Shown: positions 6,109-7,598 of the stretch, one piece after another
How the letters are laid out: each line of letters starts with the position of its first letter
Position numbering within the stretch: the first letter of the stretch is position 1
Origin: JAKFVA01 sp046155225
GTDB lineage: Bacteria; Pseudomonadota; Gammaproteobacteria; Burkholderiales; Burkholderiaceae_C
Reading direction: 5' to 3'
DNA: 7,598 nucleotides
NCBI GenBank assembly: GCA_046155225.1
Contig: JBJXED010000115.1
Coordinates: 1-7,598 of the forward strand
The notes under the pieces: model-generated
Database searches by the model: none
What the model was told of the DNA's origin: nothing
What the model saw: the letters and a program-made list of their open reading frames with translations, nothing else
Program-made: the position numbers and the translations under genes

Positions 6109-6546
6109 ATGAATGCTCCTGCTGATTCCCCCATGACACATACAGTTCACCCTGCCAGCGGCTATGCGGGCGATGTCACGCCGCAGCAGGCCCTTGCCTG
6201 GTGGCAGGCGGGCGAGGCGATGCTGGTCGATATCCGCAGCGACGCCGAGCGTGACTGGGTCGGCTTTGTGCCCGGCGCAGTGGCTTTGGCCTGGAAGCAA
6301 TGGCCCGGCATGACGCCCAACCCCGGCTTTGATGCTGGCATTCAAGCGGCGGTACCCGCCGGCAAAAAAGCACTGCTGCTGTGCCGCAGCGGCGTGCGTT
6401 CGATAGCCGCGGCCAAGCGGGCAACCGAACTGGGGCTGGTCGCCTACAACATTCTGGAAGGCTTTGAAGGCGACGCCGATGACTCAGGCCAGCGCGGCAG
6501 GCTGGGCGGCTGGCGTTTCCATGGCCTGCCGTGGCAACAAAATTGA
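6109..6546 (+). CDS. Single-domain rhodanese-like sulfurtransferase
   Basis: Predicted cytoplasmic sulfur-transfer protein of 145 residues with one rhodanese domain (about 22-135). Visible features are the CDC25-like LVDIRSDAERDWVGFVPGA (39-57) and the six-residue active-site loop CRSGVRS (92-98), whose Cys92 would carry the persulfide. The C-terminal part, NILEGFEGD followed by GWRFHGLPW, is typical of bacterial one-domain rhodaneses of unknown physiological partner. There is no signal peptide. The start ATG at 6109 has no good Shine-Dalgarno; ATG 6133 is an alternative (eight residues shorter) with none either. It diverges from ppk2 and lies 105 bases before argJ on the same strand. Sulfur donor and acceptor cannot be inferred. 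Confidence 0.9.
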   Translation: MNAPADSPMTHTVHPASGYAGDVTPQQALAWWQAGEAMLVDIRSDAERDWVGFVPGAVALAWKQWPGMTPNPGFDAGIQAAVPAGKKALLLCRSGVRSIAAAKRATELGLVAYNILEGFEGDADDSGQRGRLGGWRFHGLPWQQN

Positions 6547-6569
6547 TAGCATTACCGGCAGCATATACC

Positions 6570-6599
6570 TTGGCTAGCGGCCTAAAACACTTTAAATTT
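6570..6599 (+). promoter_or_regulatory. Weak candidate promoter for argJ
   Basis: TTGGCT (6570-6575) and TAAATT (6594-6599) are each four of six to consensus and 18 bases apart, in the AT-rich stretch between the rhodanese gene and argJ. The same stretch resembles a dispersed repeat, so the boxes may be incidental. Confidence 0.28.
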
Positions 6600-6619
6600 A
6601 CTGCATTTGACCCCCAAAC

Positions 6620-6634
6620 GGCGTTTCAAACGCC
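6620..6634. repeat. Perfect 7-bp inverted repeat just upstream of argJ
   Basis: GGCGTTT and AAACGCC flank a single C, ending 8 bases before the argJ GGAG site. It could be an operator or chance; it does not look like an AT-rich ArgR box, and a 1-base loop argues against an RNA hairpin of this full length. Confidence 0.5.
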
Positions 6635-6641
6635 CCCAACC

Positions 6642-6645
6642 GGAG
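6642..6645 (+). promoter_or_regulatory. Ribosome-binding site that fixes the GTG start of argJ
   Basis: GGAG lies 6 bases before GTG 6652-6654, the same spacing as for the ATG genes of this window. There is no ATG in frame near the conserved N-terminus, which supports GTG as the start. Confidence 0.75.
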
Positions 6646-6651
6646 ACCCCT

Positions 6652-7598
6652 GTGGCCGTCAACCTCACCATCACCCCCGCCGACCAATTGCTGCCCATTG
6701 CTGGCCTGCGCATCGGCACGGCAGAGGCGGGCATCCGCAAAGCCAACCGCCGGGATTTGACGGTGGTACTGATTGACGCGGACGCATCAGTAGCCGGTGT
6801 CTTCACCAAAAACCGCTTTTGCGCCGCGCCGGTGCAGGTCTGCCGCGAGCATTTGGCGCTGGCTCAAAGCTCTAGCCACGGCATTCGCGCAATGGTCATC
6901 AACACTGGCAATGCCAATGCCGGCACCGGGCAAGACGGCTTGGCGCGCGCGCGCAGCACCTGTGCCAGCCTGGCGCAACTGCTGGGCTTAGCGCCCGAGC
7001 AAGTGCTGCCGTTTTCCACCGGCGTCATCATGGAAGTGCTGCCCGTCGAGCGTGTTGCGGCGGCCCTGCCCGCCGCCATTGCCGACGCGCAAGCAACGCA
7101 CTGGGCGCAAGCGGCGCAGGCCATCATGACAACAGACACCTTGCCCAAAGCCTACAGCGCGCAGCTTGAACTTGACGGTATCAAAGTCAGCATCAGCGGC
7201 ATCAGCAAAGGCGCCGGCATGATCCGCCCCAATATGGCCACCATGCTCGGCTACATGGCTACCGACGCCTGCGTCAGCCAAGCTGTGATGCAGCAGCTGG
7301 CCACCGCGCTGGCCGATGTTTCGTTTAACTGCATCACGATCGACGGCGACACCTCCACCAACGATTCTTTCGTGGTGATTGCCACCAACAAGGCGGGCCA
7401 TGCGCCCATCACCTCGCTGGCCAGCCCGCAAGGCCAAGCCTTGCTCATGGCTATGAAAGATGTAGCGGTGCAGCTAGCCCAAGCCATCGTGCGCGACGGT
7501 GAGGGCGCAACAAAATTCATCAGCGTCACTATTGAAGGCGGCAAAACCGAAGCCGAATGCCGCCAAGCTGCTTATGCCATTGCCCACTCGCCCTTGGT
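6652..7598 (+). CDS. argJ: ArgJ, glutamate N-acetyltransferase / amino-acid N-acetyltransferase; truncated by window edge
   Basis: ArgJ transfers the acetyl group from N-acetylornithine to glutamate in the cyclic arginine pathway; bifunctional forms also use acetyl-CoA. The visible 315 of about 405 residues start at GTG with GGAG 6 bases upstream and begin MAVNLTITPADQLLPIAGLRIG. Family landmarks are NTGNANAGTG (84-93), FSTGVIMEVLP (121-131), MTTDTLPKAY (159-168), and KGAGMIRPNMATMLG (186-200). This last contains the Ala196-Thr197 bond that is cut autocatalytically to give the alpha and beta chains, with Thr197 as nucleophile. FNCITIDGDTSTND (225-238) and VRDGEGATKF (280-289) follow. The pro-enzyme is intact through the cleavage site. 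Mono- versus bifunctional activity cannot be told from sequence alone. The gene is preceded by an AT-rich patch and a small dyad. Confidence 0.96.
   Translation, partial: MAVNLTITPADQLLPIAGLRIGTAEAGIRKANRRDLTVVLIDADASVAGVFTKNRFCAAPVQVCREHLALAQSSSHGIRAMVINTGNANAGTGQDGLARARSTCASLAQLLGLAPEQVLPFSTGVIMEVLPVERVAAALPAAIADAQATHWAQAAQAIMTTDTLPKAYSAQLELDGIKVSISGISKGAGMIRPNMATMLGYMATDACVSQAVMQQLATALADVSFNCITIDGDTSTNDSFVVIATNKAGHAPITSLASPQGQALLMAMKDVAVQLAQAIVRDGEGATKFISVTIEGGKTEAECRQAAYAIAHSPL

Noticed and set aside
5219..6112. A 297-residue open frame on the plus strand opposite ppk2
   Set aside because: Exactly antisense to a well-supported PPK2 gene, His/Arg/Gln-rich with no recognizable domain; a typical GC-rich shadow frame.
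7449..7479. GGCTA ... TAGCC inverted repeat inside argJ
   Set aside because: It falls in the region leading into the conserved VRDGEGATKF stretch of ArgJ; coding constraint explains it.

Overview
The window looks like chromosome from a GC-rich betaproteobacterium, most likely a Comamonadaceae relative (Rhodoferax/Polaromonas/Acidovorax type). This rests on the GC-rich codon use, the protein styles (fused isobutyryl-CoA mutase, FcbT/Tak-type TRAP transporter, PPK2, ArgJ) and AT-rich dispersed-repeat-like patches that I recall from that family. No sequence search was possible, so the taxonomy is inference.

Layout: Positions 1-1085 (minus) hold the N-terminal third of IcmF, the fused coenzyme-B12-dependent isobutyryl-CoA mutase, cut by the left edge. 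Positions 1086-1238 hold the icmF promoter with an overlapping palindromic operator candidate, followed by the terminator of the next operon. Positions 1239-5011 (minus) are a complete TRAP transporter operon in the order dctP-dctQ-dctM. It comprises a Tat-exported binding protein, a small 4-TM subunit and an unusually long large permease, with a strong internal terminator between dctP and dctQM. Positions 5159-6013 (minus) encode a class II/III-like PPK2 polyphosphate kinase. Divergent from it, 6109-6546 (plus) encode a single-domain rhodanese. From 6652 to the right edge (plus) lies argJ, the arginine-biosynthetic ornithine acetyltransferase, which starts at GTG and is cut by the edge.

The genes do not form one pathway. 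The TRAP operon imports an organic (probably keto, hydroxy or aromatic) acid, IcmF joins branched-chain acyl-CoA and succinate metabolism, PPK2 makes nucleotides from polyphosphate, and ArgJ makes acetylglutamate and ornithine. IcmF downstream of the transporter could be metabolically linked to it, but a terminator and a separate promoter lie between them.

I see no CRISPR, transposase, RNA gene or defence system, and nothing that amounts to a previously undescribed system. The most interesting signals are small: the operator at icmF, the attenuator-like terminator inside the TRAP operon, a repeat-expanded linker inside DctM, and AT-rich repeat-like patches in icmF and before argJ. No gene-free stretch exceeds about 155 bases.
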